Positions 49,577 through 62,418 are shown, counted from the first letter of the stretch. The stretch: 64,000 nt of DNA from Rhodocyclaceae bacterium (GCA_030824275.1 JAVBXY010000012.1:51151-115150); one strand, 5' to 3'. Translations and numbers: made by a program. The notes: generated from the sequence alone by a model not told the origin.

Positions 49577-50196
49577 GCGGCGACTTCCACGCCACCATCG
49601 ACGCCCGCCGGCTCTCGCTGTTCGACGGTCGTGAACTGCGCCTGGCGCTGTCACTGGACGAAGGCGGCCGCCATCGTCTGGTGGTTCCCGAGGCCGCCAC
49701 GGCGCGGCAGGTGGTGATGGCACTTGAGCGCTGCGCGGGCGTCGGCGTACTGGCGGAAGACGGCGGCCTGCTTGGCGCCATGACGGTCGCGGAAAATTTT
49801 TCCCTTGCCCTGCGCTACGACAGCGAACCCGGGGATTCACGCGACTGGGAGCGGGACCTGGAGACCGCGCTCCAGCTCTGCGGCCTGCCAGCCGAACGCC
49901 TGAACACTCTGGGCCGCGAGCAGCCGATGAACCTGGATCGCATGGAACGCTGGGCCGTCGGCTTCGCCCGCTGCCTGCTGCGTCCGCCCGAGCTGCTGGT
50001 GATCGACCGGGCCTTCGCCGGCCTCGCCCGCCGCCAGGCCGATGCCCTGATCGCCGTGGAAGCTGCCTTCCATCAACGCAACCCTTTCCGGCCGGTACTC
50101 TTCATCGATCTCGACAGTCATGAACTGCCGACGCTGCCCGACTGTCGAACCTTGGTCGACCTCACCGAACTTGCGGAGACCCCATGTCACTGCTGA
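49573..50196 (+). CDS. ABC ATPase-like protein lacking all nucleotide motifs
   Basis: A 207-residue protein in the position and of the rough length of an MlaF ATPase, with traces of the ABC fold (SLFDGRELRLALSLDEG near the start, MTVAENFSLAL and LLVIDRAFAGLARRQAD). The Walker A segment is replaced by PEAATARQV, the Q-loop glutamine is absent, the signature LSGGQ region reads NLDRMERW, and the catalytic glutamate after Walker B is arginine (VIDRAF). The switch histidine is also not seen. It looks like a pseudo-ATPase with a structural role. It overlaps both neighbours, which suggests stable assembly with them. Confidence 0.75.
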   Translation: MSGDFHATIDARRLSLFDGRELRLALSLDEGGRHRLVVPEAATARQVVMALERCAGVGVLAEDGGLLGAMTVAENFSLALRYDSEPGDSRDWERDLETALQLCGLPAERLNTLGREQPMNLDRMERWAVGFARCLLRPPELLVIDRAFAGLARRQADALIAVEAAFHQRNPFRPVLFIDLDSHELPTLPDCRTLVDLTELAETPCHC

Positions 50197-51122
50197 TCCA
50201 ACACGACAGCGATACCGCCGCCCTGCGTCGGGGCACCCGTCGCTTCCTGATCTTCGCCGCGCTGGTGACCCTGGCGCTGATCGCCGCCATCGTCGTCCGC
50301 CAGGGCGTCTTCCGCCAGACCACCAACTACAGCTTCGTCACCGACAGCGCCCAGGACATCACCAAGGGGCAGGCGGTGAAGATTGCCGGCTTTCGTGTCG
50401 GCGCCGTCGATGGTGTCAGCCTCAAGGACGATGGCCAGGTGGTGGTGACGATGGAAATCGACGCCGATCACATGCGCTTCATCACCCATGACGCGCGCGT
50501 CGAATTGCGCAAGGAAGGCCTGGTCGGTTCCGCCACCCTGGAGATATTGCCGGGCCCGGACAAAAGCCGGCTCGCCGCCGCCCAAGCGCGCCTGACCTTC
50601 TCCCGCGCCGATGGCCTGACGGCGCTGGCCAATCAGGTGCGCGACGAAATCGTGCCCATGCTCAAGGACGTCAAGGTCATTACCGGCGCGCTCGCCGATC
50701 CGAAAAACGGGCTGCCGGCCACCCTGGCCCGGATACGCGACAGTGCCGACACCCTCAACGCCCTGCTCGCCAACGGCAACCAGCAGGTGAACGGCATCGG
50801 TGCCGCCGCCACCCGCGTACTGGGCAAGGCAGAGGAAGACCTGACCCATCTGGGTCAGACGCTGGAAGCTACCAACAAGCGCCTGCCCGACATGCTCGAC
50901 CGCACCCAGCAGGTACTCAAACACGTCGAGCAAATCACCGCCGAAGCCGAAGCCAGCGTGCCGTCGGCCCTGCGCGACGGCAGCGCCGTGGCTGCCGACA
51001 TGCGCGAGATCGTCAGCGGCGCAAAACAAAGTTGGCCGATCCGCAATTTCGTCGACGCACCGGCGCCAGCGACCTTGAAGGCGGACAGCGACCCGCGCGG
51101 GGAGGCCGGTCGTGGGCGCTAA
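50184..51122 (+). CDS. MlaD/MCE-domain lipid-binding protein
   Basis: A 312-residue inner-membrane-anchored protein. One membrane helix at about 20-40 is followed by an MCE domain (about 47-125: ITKGQAVKIAGFRVGAV, then LVGSATLEI), which forms hexameric lipid-binding rings, and a long helical tail to about residue 270 that may form a tube or reach the outer membrane. It overlaps the pseudo-ATPase by 13 bp and the lipoprotein start by 11 bp. Confidence 0.88.
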   Translation: MSLLIQHDSDTAALRRGTRRFLIFAALVTLALIAAIVVRQGVFRQTTNYSFVTDSAQDITKGQAVKIAGFRVGAVDGVSLKDDGQVVVTMEIDADHMRFITHDARVELRKEGLVGSATLEILPGPDKSRLAAAQARLTFSRADGLTALANQVRDEIVPMLKDVKVITGALADPKNGLPATLARIRDSADTLNALLANGNQQVNGIGAAATRVLGKAEEDLTHLGQTLEATNKRLPDMLDRTQQVLKHVEQITAEAEASVPSALRDGSAVAADMREIVSGAKQSWPIRNFVDAPAPATLKADSDPRGEAGRGR

Positions 51123-51972
51123 ATCACTCCTGCTGCTGGTGCTGCTCCTCGCCGGCTGCGGCTCGACGCCGAAGGCCGTGGACCCGCCGCGCGTCAAGGC
51201 CGCGCTGGAAGCCGAGAGCGACGGTGCCAAACGCTACGGTCGCGGCGACTACGCCATTGCCGCCCGTCGTTTCGAGGAAGCCAGCCGGCTTTACGCCAGC
51301 ATCGACGACGGCACCGGCACCACGCGCAATCGCCGCCATCGGGCACGCGGCGAACTGGCCCTCGGCCATGCCGACGTGGCGCTGACGCTGGTGAATGCGG
51401 AGACGGTCGATGTCGACGGACTACTGCTGAAAGCGCAGGCGCAACTGGCCCTCGGCCGTCCCGATGCCGCGCGACAAACCCTTGCCACTGTCACCTGTCC
51501 CGCTGCTTGCCCGCAAGCCCCCAGCCTGAGCCTGCTGCAAGCCCGCGTCGAACTTGTTGCACAGCGCCCCGCCGAGGCACTGGCCCATGCACAGGCGGCG
51601 CTGGCGCTGCTGAAGGACAAGGACGAAGCAGCGGAAACCGCCAACGCCTGGCGCAGTATCGCCGCCGCCCAACTGGCACTGGGCGATGCGATCAGCGCTC
51701 GAAATGCTGCGACGAGTGCACTGGAGATCGACCGCAAGCTCGCCCTGCCGGAAAAGATCGCCCGCGACTGGCTGCTGCTCGGTGATATTGAAAAAGTCGG
51801 CGCTGGTGATACGGCGAAAAGCGCGGCGAACGAGGCCGCGAAAGCTGCCTATCAGCGCGCACTGGCGGTAGCTGAAGCGGCCGGACTCAAGGAGGCAGCG
51901 GAACTTTCCCGTCGCGCACTGGGGATGACTACCCAGGTGCCGACTCCAGCGCCGACTCAGGCGCCGAAGTGA
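51112..51972 (+). CDS. TPR-like lipoprotein of the Mla-like operon
   Basis: A 286-residue lipoprotein with signal peptide and lipobox LLAGC near residue 16. The mature part is made of Ala/Leu-rich helical hairpins resembling tetratricopeptide repeats (GDYAIAARRFEEASRLYA). It may connect the MCE ring to the outer membrane, though its sequence is not the usual PF03886 auxiliary lipoprotein. The start is GTG 51112 within the MlaD end. The final 16 bp overlap the convergent HD-GYP gene. Copy 14 of the dispersed motif encodes KVGAGDTA. Confidence 0.8.
   Translation: MGAKSLLLLVLLLAGCGSTPKAVDPPRVKAALEAESDGAKRYGRGDYAIAARRFEEASRLYASIDDGTGTTRNRRHRARGELALGHADVALTLVNAETVDVDGLLLKAQAQLALGRPDAARQTLATVTCPAACPQAPSLSLLQARVELVAQRPAEALAHAQAALALLKDKDEAAETANAWRSIAAAQLALGDAISARNAATSALEIDRKLALPEKIARDWLLLGDIEKVGAGDTAKSAANEAAKAAYQRALAVAEAAGLKEAAELSRRALGMTTQVPTPAPTQAPK
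51792..51815 (+). repeat. 24-bp dispersed motif, copy 14
   Basis: Begins AAAAGTCGG and ends GATACGGC on the plus strand, inside the lipoprotein gene in the KVGAGDTA frame. Confidence 0.93.
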
Positions 51973-53207
51973 CGTCGCACCATGCCTTCCATCAGGTCGC
52001 GAGTTTCAGCTTCGGACGCATTGACGGTGGTGGCGTGAATGGCCGGCGCCATGCCGGCGAACACCGCGATCAGGTGCGGGTCGAAATGGCTACCCGCATC
52101 GCGCTGCAAAATCTCCATCGCCGCATCCAGCGCTAGCGGTTCCTTGTAGGGCCGGCGGGAACACAGGGCGTCGAAAACGTCCGCAATCGCGAATATGCGC
52201 GCCACCAGGGGAATGTCTTCCCCTGCCTGGCCGCGCGGATAACCGGATCCATTCCACTTCTCGTGATGGCAGGCGACCACATCGCGGCCGCCTTCCAGCC
52301 AGCCTGCGCCGGTGACGATCTCCTCGCCCATGGCGACGTGGGTGCGCATGATGTCCATTTCCTCCGCCGTCAGCTTGCCCGGCTTGAGCAGGATGGCGTC
52401 GGGGATGCCGATCTTGCCGGCATCGTGAAGAAAGCTGCCGGCGATCAGGGCCTGCATGTCGCTGCCGCGCAGACCGACGGCTTCGGCCAGCGTCGCCGAG
52501 ATCCAGGCCACACGGTAATTGTGGGCGCCGGTATCCGAATCGCGCTTGGCGATGGCGCGGCCCAGGGCTTCCATCATCGAGATGTGCGACTCCAGCACCT
52601 CCTGCGCCTTGCGCTCGTTGTCGGCCGACAGGCGAATGACGATAGGGTAGAGCACGCCACCACACGCCAGCGAGGCGAGACAGACCATCAGGGCCACCGT
52701 CAGTGCGCTGGCCATGATCTGCTCGCGCTGCCAGTCGGGAATCAGGCGCACGCCCTCGAAATAGCCGGTAATCGGTGCACCCGGTTCCTGCAAGGGCACG
52801 AACACGCGCAGCACCCAGCGGTCGGATGAGAGGTGGTAGCTTTCGTAGTGGGTGTCCTTGTATGCCGGCTTGGAATGGGCGCTCATTTCCTTCTCAAGCT
52901 TTTCGCCATCGGTCGTCAGACCTTCCGCCAGCTTGCTGCCATCCGCCGAGTAGATTTCGGCGATCTCGAAGAGGCCGCCGGTCAGCGTCTTCGCCGCCGC
53001 CTCCGCGTGCAGCTTGCCGTCGGGGCCTTGCAGATCCACCGCGTCGTGGTGATGCAGCAGGCGGTGCGACTCCTCCATGGCGAAGGAAACGATGCTTTCC
53101 TCGGCGTTCTCGCGGGACACGTACCAGGCCAGCGGGCTGGCGATGCTGGCCAGCAGCAGCGATACCGTGCCGATGCGCAGCGCGACTTTCTTCTTGAAGG
53201 ACATCAT
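51957..53207 (-). CDS. membrane sensor with HD-GYP domain
   Basis: A 416-residue protein with an N-terminal helix (about 10-30), a periplasmic sensing region (about 31-165), a second helix (about 167-192) and a C-terminal HD-GYP domain. HD-GYP domains hydrolyse c-di-GMP. The residues needed are present: FLHDAGKIGIPD (HD) and HHEKWNGSGYPRG (GYP). There is no receiver domain, so it senses an envelope signal directly. The start is one of two adjacent ATGs (53207 or 53204). It is convergent with the lipoprotein gene, overlapping by 16 bp. Confidence 0.9.
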   Translation of the reverse strand: MMSFKKKVALRIGTVSLLLASIASPLAWYVSRENAEESIVSFAMEESHRLLHHHDAVDLQGPDGKLHAEAAAKTLTGGLFEIAEIYSADGSKLAEGLTTDGEKLEKEMSAHSKPAYKDTHYESYHLSSDRWVLRVFVPLQEPGAPITGYFEGVRLIPDWQREQIMASALTVALMVCLASLACGGVLYPIVIRLSADNERKAQEVLESHISMMEALGRAIAKRDSDTGAHNYRVAWISATLAEAVGLRGSDMQALIAGSFLHDAGKIGIPDAILLKPGKLTAEEMDIMRTHVAMGEEIVTGAGWLEGGRDVVACHHEKWNGSGYPRGQAGEDIPLVARIFAIADVFDALCSRRPYKEPLALDAAMEILQRDAGSHFDPHLIAVFAGMAPAIHATTVNASEAETRDLMEGMVRRHFGA

Positions 53208-53258
53208 CGACGCAGCACTCCCGGAAAGGTGGTTTGCTGGATTGTGCGCGGAGGCTGC

Positions 53259-53743
53259 TTAAACCCGGCTTAAGTGATCCGCGAGAGCGGCCAGATAGCC
53301 AGCCGCCTCGGGCGTGTTTTCCGCCGGCGCCCAGGGCGCCTTTTCTTCTGCGGTGAAAGGCAGATAGGGGCCGGACTTGGCTTCGAGAAAAACCGTGTCC
53401 GGCACCAGGGCGATGGCGGTGTGCCAGGTGCCATGGGGAATATCGACGCCCATCGCCGTGCTGTTTGCCGTATCACCGGCGCCGACTTTTACAGCCTGCA
53501 CGACTTCGCCGGCATCATTGAAAATCACCAAGCCAAGCAGCCCGCGCAGGACGACGAAAGTCTCGTCCTTGTTCGCATCGAGATGGCGATGCGGCGGAAT
53601 GTAGGAATCCGGCTGCATGGCATTGAGCAGGCGATGGGCGGGGAAGTCGTCGCGCGGATGCAGATTGCGGTTCTTGCGCCGGCGCGGGTTTGTTTTGGCC
53701 TCGGCACAGACTTCGTCCAGCAGGGCCTTATCGATCAGCGTAA

Positions 53744-53747
<4 letters not shown>
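53259..53747 (-). CDS. WbuC-family cupin
   Basis: A 162-residue small cupin of the WbuC metalloprotein family, found near surface-polysaccharide genes in other bacteria and of unknown function. Likely metal ligands are the histidines in PPHRHLDANKDETF and DIPHGTWHTAIAL. The start is GTG 53747, overlapping the dnaE stop (GTGA), so it is co-translated with dnaE. Copy 15 of the dispersed motif encodes KVGAGDTA between the two cupin motifs. Confidence 0.82.
53467..53490 (-). repeat. 24-bp dispersed motif, copy 15
   Basis: Begins AAAAGTCGG and ends GATACGGC on the minus strand, inside the WbuC gene in the KVGAGDTA frame. Confidence 0.93.
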
Positions 53748-57172
<3,425 letters not shown>

Positions 57173-57194
57173 GGGGCAAGATTTTACTCCCGCC

Positions 57195-57218
57195 GCCGTG
57201 CCGCCAAGGCCGACTTTT
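57195..57218 (-). repeat. 24-bp dispersed motif, copy 16 (upstream of dnaE)
   Basis: Begins AAAAGTCGG and ends GGCACGGC on the minus strand, 23 bp upstream of the dnaE start. It keeps an open reading frame into dnaE (KVGLGGTA), but that extension is not conserved in DnaE. Confidence 0.9.
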
Positions 57219-57312
57219 CCTGGCTCGCGCAGATAGCTCACAAAACCGCACAGGCCAAGGTTTCTGCGGGGTGCGCCCGGTATACTGCTTGCATTTCCTC
57301 TCTCGCAAATCC

Positions 57313-58350
57313 GTGCAACAACTTCTTCTCTACGCCGAACGCCTGACGCGCGAGCGGGACCGGGCCCAACTGGAGCTCGTTCTCGTCGAAGCCCTGCGCG
57401 AAATTCTGGGCGCCTCGGGCGCCAGCCTGCTCAAGTTGACGCAAACACCGGAGGAGTCCCTGGTCTGGCCGGCGGCGGTCTGCGATGCCAACGGCCCCCA
57501 GCTTCACGACGACGGCCTGTCCCTGCCCGAGGACATGGCCTCCATCGAGTACTACCCGCTGCTCGAAGCCGGCCTCCAGAGCGGCCAGATGCAGGCGGCG
57601 GGCGACACCACGGTGTTTCCGCTGCGCAAGGCCGACGGTGACTGGTTCGGCTTCGTCGAGATCGCCGCCGCCCATGCCCTGGACGGTGCCCAGGTCGTGG
57701 TCGCCGAAAGACTGCTGGCGATCTTCCTCAACATGATCGCGCTGCTCGACTACAGCGAAGTGGACACGCTGACCGGGCTGCTCAACCGCAAAACCTTCGA
57801 CGAATACCTGATGCGCATCCTCTCCAGCCTCTCGGCCGGTGACGACAGCCGGCTGGAGGCGCGCCACCTGCCGCGCCGTCGCCGCGCGCCGGTGCCCGGC
57901 CAGGACCACTGGCTGGGGGTGGTGGACATCGATCATTTCAAGCGGATCAACGACAACTTCGGCCACTTGATCGGCGACGAAGTGCTGCTGCTGGTGGCGA
58001 CCATGATGAAGGCCGCCTTCCGCAATATCGACAAGCTGTTCCGTTTCGGCGGCGAGGAATTCGTTGTGCTGCTCAAACCCACCGAGGCCGAGCATGCCCA
58101 CATCGCCTTCGAGCGCTTCCGTCATGACGTGGCAGCGCGGGATTTCCCGCAAGTGGGCCGGGTCACAGTGAGTACCGGCTATGCCCGCATTCGCCTCGGC
58201 GACCAGCCGTCGGCCATCCTCGACAACGCGGACGACGCGCTCTACTGGGTGAAGGAAAACGGCCGCAATCAGATTGCCAGCTACGAGACCCTGGTGGCCG
58301 ACGGTCGGCTCACGCACAAGGACATGGATTCGGACGTCGAGTTTTTCTGA
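57313..58350 (+). CDS. GGDEF diguanylate cyclase with N-terminal GAF-like region
   Basis: A 345-residue soluble protein. An N-terminal region (about 1-150) resembles a GAF sensor. The GGDEF domain follows (about 165-330), with the DTLTGLLNRKTFDEYL start, VVDIDHFKRINDNFGHLIGDE and an intact FRFGGEEFVVLL active site, so it should make c-di-GMP from GTP. A stretch between the first and second motifs (RHLPRRRRAPVPGQ) is longer than usual. GTG 57313 is the start, with a TATACT-like -10 at 57281-57286 upstream. It is convergent with the ParA gene. Confidence 0.9.
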   Translation: MQQLLLYAERLTRERDRAQLELVLVEALREILGASGASLLKLTQTPEESLVWPAAVCDANGPQLHDDGLSLPEDMASIEYYPLLEAGLQSGQMQAAGDTTVFPLRKADGDWFGFVEIAAAHALDGAQVVVAERLLAIFLNMIALLDYSEVDTLTGLLNRKTFDEYLMRILSSLSAGDDSRLEARHLPRRRRAPVPGQDHWLGVVDIDHFKRINDNFGHLIGDEVLLLVATMMKAAFRNIDKLFRFGGEEFVVLLKPTEAEHAHIAFERFRHDVAARDFPQVGRVTVSTGYARIRLGDQPSAILDNADDALYWVKENGRNQIASYETLVADGRLTHKDMDSDVEFF

Positions 58351-58490
58351 GAGCTTGTAAAAAATCTACTGCGCGTACCGGATCGGGGATTGGGCGGTGC
58401 TCGAAATCCTCATGTACTCAAGTACATTCCGGTTCCTGCGCTCCGGCCGCACCCCGCTGCGGCCCGCTCGCTACGATTTTCCACAAGCTC
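58351..58490. repeat. 140-bp inverted-repeat element between GGDEF and parA genes
   Basis: Terminal arms GAGCTTGT...(58351-58366) and ...ACAAGCTC (58475-58490) match at 14 of 16 positions. The centre has a perfect ATGTACT-CA-AGTACAT palindrome (58412-58427). The element fills the whole space between the GGDEF stop and just before the ParA stop. I recall similar non-coding repeats in other betaproteobacterial genomes, but no name or function is certain. It may act as a bidirectional terminator. Confidence 0.75.
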
Positions 58491-58499
58491 TGAGCCGGC

Positions 58500-59129
58500 C
58501 TAAACCGGCCGGCGGGCCCAGTCGAGCAGCGGCTGCCACTGCTCCAGATCCTTCTCCACCCGAGAGGCCGGCAGGTCGAAGATGCTCAGGCCATGGGCGG
58601 CCGCCTGCACGTAGTTCTGCGTATCGCGCAGATGAGCCACCACCGGCAGGCCGGTGTCGGCGAGAAAACGCTCCAGTTCCCCCGCCGCCCGCGTGCGTGC
58701 ATCGACGCGCATGGCGACGATGGCGACGAAGGCCTCGTGCTTGCGGATTTCCTTTTCCTCGAACAATTGATCAAGGAATTGACGCGTCGCCAGGATGTCG
58801 AAAATCGAGGGCTGCAAGGGCACGATCACGCGCCGCACCAGCTTCAGCACGTTCACCAGTTTCTTGCCGTGCAGGCCCGCCGGGGTATCGAGCACGACAT
58901 GCGTCGTGTCCTTCGGCGGCCGCGCCGGCTTGTCCGGCTCGATGTCCCAACTGGCGATGTGCGGCAGGGCCGGCGAGCGCAGCTTGAGCCATTCGCGCGC
59001 GGATTGCTGACGATCAATGTCGCCAAGCATGACGCGCTTGCCTTCGCGGGCCATCCAGCCGGCGAGGTTGGTCGCCAGCGTGCTCTTGCCGACGCCGCCC
59101 TTGGGATTGGCGATGAGAAATGATTCCAT
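58500..59129 (-). CDS. ParA/MinD-type ATPase (first)
   Basis: A 209-residue deviant Walker A ATPase (NPKGGVGKST, both lysines present) with the aspartate in VMLGDIDRQQSAREW and DTPAG as switch II. Such proteins position DNA or protein cargo on the nucleoid or membrane. No ParB or centromere is next to it, so its cargo is unknown; compact orphan ParAs of this kind are known to position chemosensory clusters, carboxysomes and other bodies. It lies between the 140-bp element and the quinone reductase gene. Confidence 0.85.
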   Translation of the reverse strand: MESFLIANPKGGVGKSTLATNLAGWMAREGKRVMLGDIDRQQSAREWLKLRSPALPHIASWDIEPDKPARPPKDTTHVVLDTPAGLHGKKLVNVLKLVRRVIVPLQPSIFDILATRQFLDQLFEEKEIRKHEAFVAIVAMRVDARTRAAGELERFLADTGLPVVAHLRDTQNYVQAAAHGLSIFDLPASRVEKDLEQWQPLLDWARRPV

Positions 59130-59151
59130 GCGCCTATGTTAGCAGAGAGGA

Positions 59152-60126
59152 TTACGGCAGCAGCACGATGGAACCGGTGGTCTTGCGTGCGGCCAGATCG
59201 ATCTGCGCCTGGGCCGCATCCTGCAAGGCATAGGTCTTGGTCACCTCGATCTTGACCTTGCCGGACTGCACCACTTCGAAGAGTTCGGCCGCCATGGCGA
59301 GCAGGTCGGTACGCGCCGCCGCATAGGCGAACAGACTGGGCCGGGTCAGGAAGAGCGAACCGCGCTTGGCCAGTTCGGCGACATCCACCGGCGGCACGGG
59401 GCCGGAGGCGCTGCCGAAAGTGACCATCATGCCGAGGGGGCGCAGGCAGTCCAGCGAACCGATGAAAGTGTCTTTGCCGATGGAGTCGTACACCACCGGC
59501 ACGCCCTTGCCGCCGGTGATTTCGCGCACCCGTTCGGTGAAGTTTTCGCGGGTGTAAATGATGGTGTGGTCGCAACCATGGGCCTTGGCCAGCGCTGCCT
59601 TCTCGTCGGAACTGACCGTGCCGATCACCGTAGCGCCAAGGGCCTTGGCCCACTGGCAGACGATGAGGCCGACACCGCCGGCCGCCGCATGGATCAGGAT
59701 GGTGTCGCCGGCCTGGACGCGATAGGTGCGACGCAGCAGGTATTGCGCGGTGAGGCCTTGCAGCATCATCGCCGCGCCGGTCTTGAAGTCGATGGCGTCG
59801 GGCAGTTTCACCAGCCGGTCGGCGGGGATGTTGCGCACTTCGGCGTAAGCCCCGATGGGGCCGCCGGCATAAGCGACACGGTCGCCGACCTTGAGTTCCG
59901 TCACCGCACTGCCGACGGATTCCACCACGCCAGCGCCTTCAAGGCCGATGCCCGAGGGCATCGGCACAGGATAGAGGCCGCTGCGATGGTAGATGTCGAT
60001 GAAGTTCACGCCTACCGCTTCATGCCGAACCAGAACCTCGTTCGGCGCCGTCTCGCCAGGGCCGACTTTTTCCCAGCGCAGGACTTCGGGACCGCCGGTT
60101 TCGTGGAAACGGATGGCATGCGTCAT
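59152..60126 (-). CDS. NADPH:quinone oxidoreductase (QorA-like)
   Basis: A 324-residue zinc-free medium-chain reductase of the quinone oxidoreductase type. The N-terminal GINF/VNFIDIYHRSGLYP segment and the NADPH site IHAAAGGVGLIVCQWAKALG are present. It is followed by the ParA gene on the same strand and preceded by maeB by 3 bp. Copy 17 of the dispersed motif encodes KVGPGETA and aligns with E. coli QorA without a gap by eye. It likely reduces quinones or enones. Confidence 0.92.
   Translation of the reverse strand: MTHAIRFHETGGPEVLRWEKVGPGETAPNEVLVRHEAVGVNFIDIYHRSGLYPVPMPSGIGLEGAGVVESVGSAVTELKVGDRVAYAGGPIGAYAEVRNIPADRLVKLPDAIDFKTGAAMMLQGLTAQYLLRRTYRVQAGDTILIHAAAGGVGLIVCQWAKALGATVIGTVSSDEKAALAKAHGCDHTIIYTRENFTERVREITGGKGVPVVYDSIGKDTFIGSLDCLRPLGMMVTFGSASGPVPPVDVAELAKRGSLFLTRPSLFAYAAARTDLLAMAAELFEVVQSGKVKIEVTKTYALQDAAQAQIDLAARKTTGSIVLLP
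60047..60070 (-). repeat. 24-bp dispersed motif, copy 17
   Basis: Begins AAAAGTCGG and ends GAGACGGC on the minus strand, inside the quinone oxidoreductase gene in the KVGPGETA frame. Confidence 0.92.
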
Positions 60127-60129
60127 GAC

Positions 60130-62418
60130 TTATCCCTTCAAATGGTTGGCATCGACCACGGCCAGCGCCGTCATGTTGACCAGGCGGCGCACGGTGGCAG
60201 TGGGCGTCAGTATATGCACGGGCTTGGCGGCGCCGAGCAGCACGGGGCCGACGGTGATGCCTTCGCCGTTGGAGACCTTGATCAGATTGAAGGCAATGTT
60301 GGCGGCATCGACGTTGGGCATGATCAGCAGATTGGCCTCGCCCTTGAGGCGGCAGTCCGGGTACAGGCGGTCGCGAATTTCCTGCGACAGGGCGGCATCG
60401 CCGTGCATTTCACCATCGACTTCCAGATTGGGATCGCGGGCCTCGATGATGCGCCGGGCCTCGGCCATCTTGCGTGCCGAGGCGGATTGCAGGCTGCCGA
60501 AATTGGAATGCGACAGCAGCGCCACCTTGGGCGTGAGGCCGAAACGGCGCACTTCCTCGGCGGCCATCAACGCGATCTCGGCCACCTGTTCGGCGGAGGG
60601 GTCTTCGTTGACATAGGTGTCGCAGATGAACAGCGTGTGCCGGGGCAGCAGCAGCATGTTCATGGCGGCGAAACTGTGGGCGTGGCTTTCGAGGCCGATC
60701 ACATCCTCGACGTGCTTGAGATGCTGGCCGTGCTGGCCGACGATGCCACAGAGCATGGCATCGACATCGCCGCGCTTGAGCAGCATGGCGCCGATCAGCG
60801 TGGCGTCGGAACGCAGGGCCTGTTTGGCCAGCTCGGGTGTCACGCCCTGACGGCCGAGGAGGCGGTGGTAGTCGCTCCACAGTTCCTTGTAGCGGGCATC
60901 AGAATCGGGATTGACGACCTCGAAATCGCGCCCCGCGACGATGCGCAGGCCGGCCTTCTCGATACGCTTCTCGATCACATCTGGACGACCGATTACCACT
61001 GGCTGCGCCAGGCCTTCGTCACGCACGGCCTGCACGGCACGCAGAGTGCGCTCGTCCTCACCCTCACAGTAGATGACGCGGCGCGGCGCCTTCTTGGCGG
61101 CGGCGAACACCGGCTTCATGATGAAACCGGAGTGGTAGACAAAATTGTTCAGCCGCTCCCGATAGGCAGCCATGTCGGCGATGGGGCGCGTGGCGACGCC
61201 GGACTCGGCCGCCGCCTGGGCTACGGCCGGCGCGATCTTGACGATCAGGCGCGGGTCGAAGGGTTTTGGAATCAGGTACTCGCGGCCGAAGGAAAGGCTC
61301 TCGCCGCCATAGGCCGCCGCCACCACATCCGATGCCTCGGCCTCGGCCAGTGAGGCCAGTGCACGCACGGCGGCCAGCTTCATGGCCTCGGTGATGGTGG
61401 TAGCGCCAGCGTCCAGCGCGCCCCGGAAAATGAAGGGGAAACACAGCACGTTGTTGACCTGGTTCGGATAGTCCGAGCGGCCGGTGGCGATGATGGCGTC
61501 CGGCCTCACGCTCTTGACCTCGTCCGGGGTAATCTCCGGCGTCGGATTGGCCAGGGCCAGCACCAGGGGATCGGGCGCCATCTTCGCCACCATCTCCGGC
61601 TTCAGCACACCACCGGCGGAAAGGCCGAGGAATACGTCGGCGTCGGCAATGACGTCGGCGAGTTTGCGGGCCTCGGTCTTCTTGGCGTAACGATCCTTGA
61701 TCGGGTCCATCAGCTTGGTGCGGCCCTCGTAGACCACGCCCTCGATGTCGGTGACCCAGATGTTCTCGACCTTGACGCCGAGATTAACCAGCAGGTCGAG
61801 GCAGGCCAGCGCTGCGGCGCCGGCACCGGAGGTGACCAGCTTTACCTCCTCGACCTTCTTGCCCACCAGGCGCAGGCCGTTGAGCACCGCCGCGCCGACG
61901 ACGATCGCCGTGCCATGCTGGTCGTCGTGAAAGACTGGAATCTTCATGCGCTCACGCAGCTTGGCCTCGATGTAGAAGCACTCGGGGGCCTTGATGTCTT
62001 CGAGGTTGATGCCACCGAAAGTCGGCTCCATGGCGGCGATGATGTCGATCAGCTTGTCGGCGTCCGGCTCGTTGAGTTCGATGTCGAAGACGTCGATGCC
62101 GGAGAACTTCTTGAACAGCACGCCCTTGCCTTCCATCACCGGCTTCGCCGCCAGCGGACCGATGTTACCCAGGCCGAGCACGGCGGTGCCGTTGGTGACC
62201 ACGCCGACCAGATTGGCCCGCGCCGTGTAGCGGCTGGCGGTCGCCGGATCGGTGACGATTGCCTCGCAGGCAGCGGCGACGCCCGGCGAATAGGCCAGGG
62301 CCAGGTCGCGCTGGTTGGTCAGGCCCTTGGTCGGCACCACGGCAATCTTGCCGGGGGTGGGAAACTCGTGGTATTCGAGCGCAGCGGCGGAGAGGTTGTC
62401 TTCTTTATCGTTGGACAT
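60130..62418 (-). CDS. maeB: NADP-dependent malic enzyme with phosphotransacetylase-like C-terminus
   Basis: Decarboxylates malate to pyruvate with NADP. The 762-residue MaeB type has a malic enzyme half (about 1-430: [33 protein letters not shown]) and a phosphotransacetylase-like half (about 430-762), which in characterised cases binds acetyl-CoA as an allosteric effector but has no transferase activity. The start ATG 62418 is divergent from the second parA, with 143 bp between them. It overlaps nothing and precedes qor by 3 bp. Confidence 0.95.
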   Translation of the reverse strand: MSNDKEDNLSAAALEYHEFPTPGKIAVVPTKGLTNQRDLALAYSPGVAAACEAIVTDPATASRYTARANLVGVVTNGTAVLGLGNIGPLAAKPVMEGKGVLFKKFSGIDVFDIELNEPDADKLIDIIAAMEPTFGGINLEDIKAPECFYIEAKLRERMKIPVFHDDQHGTAIVVGAAVLNGLRLVGKKVEEVKLVTSGAGAAALACLDLLVNLGVKVENIWVTDIEGVVYEGRTKLMDPIKDRYAKKTEARKLADVIADADVFLGLSAGGVLKPEMVAKMAPDPLVLALANPTPEITPDEVKSVRPDAIIATGRSDYPNQVNNVLCFPFIFRGALDAGATTITEAMKLAAVRALASLAEAEASDVVAAAYGGESLSFGREYLIPKPFDPRLIVKIAPAVAQAAAESGVATRPIADMAAYRERLNNFVYHSGFIMKPVFAAAKKAPRRVIYCEGEDERTLRAVQAVRDEGLAQPVVIGRPDVIEKRIEKAGLRIVAGRDFEVVNPDSDARYKELWSDYHRLLGRQGVTPELAKQALRSDATLIGAMLLKRGDVDAMLCGIVGQHGQHLKHVEDVIGLESHAHSFAAMNMLLLPRHTLFICDTYVNEDPSAEQVAEIALMAAEEVRRFGLTPKVALLSHSNFGSLQSASARKMAEARRIIEARDPNLEVDGEMHGDAALSQEIRDRLYPDCRLKGEANLLIMPNVDAANIAFNLIKVSNGEGITVGPVLLGAAKPVHILTPTATVRRLVNMTALAVVDANHLKG

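Noticed and set aside
51941..51962. GCCGACTCCAGCGCCGACTC at the lipoprotein end as a motif remnant
   Set aside because: It looks like a short Pro/Thr repeat in the C-terminal tail; it lacks the TTTT end and the ACGGC block.
62015..62030. GAAAGTCGGC in maeB
   Set aside because: It encodes part of the conserved [12 protein letters not shown] segment of malic enzymes, so protein homology explains it.
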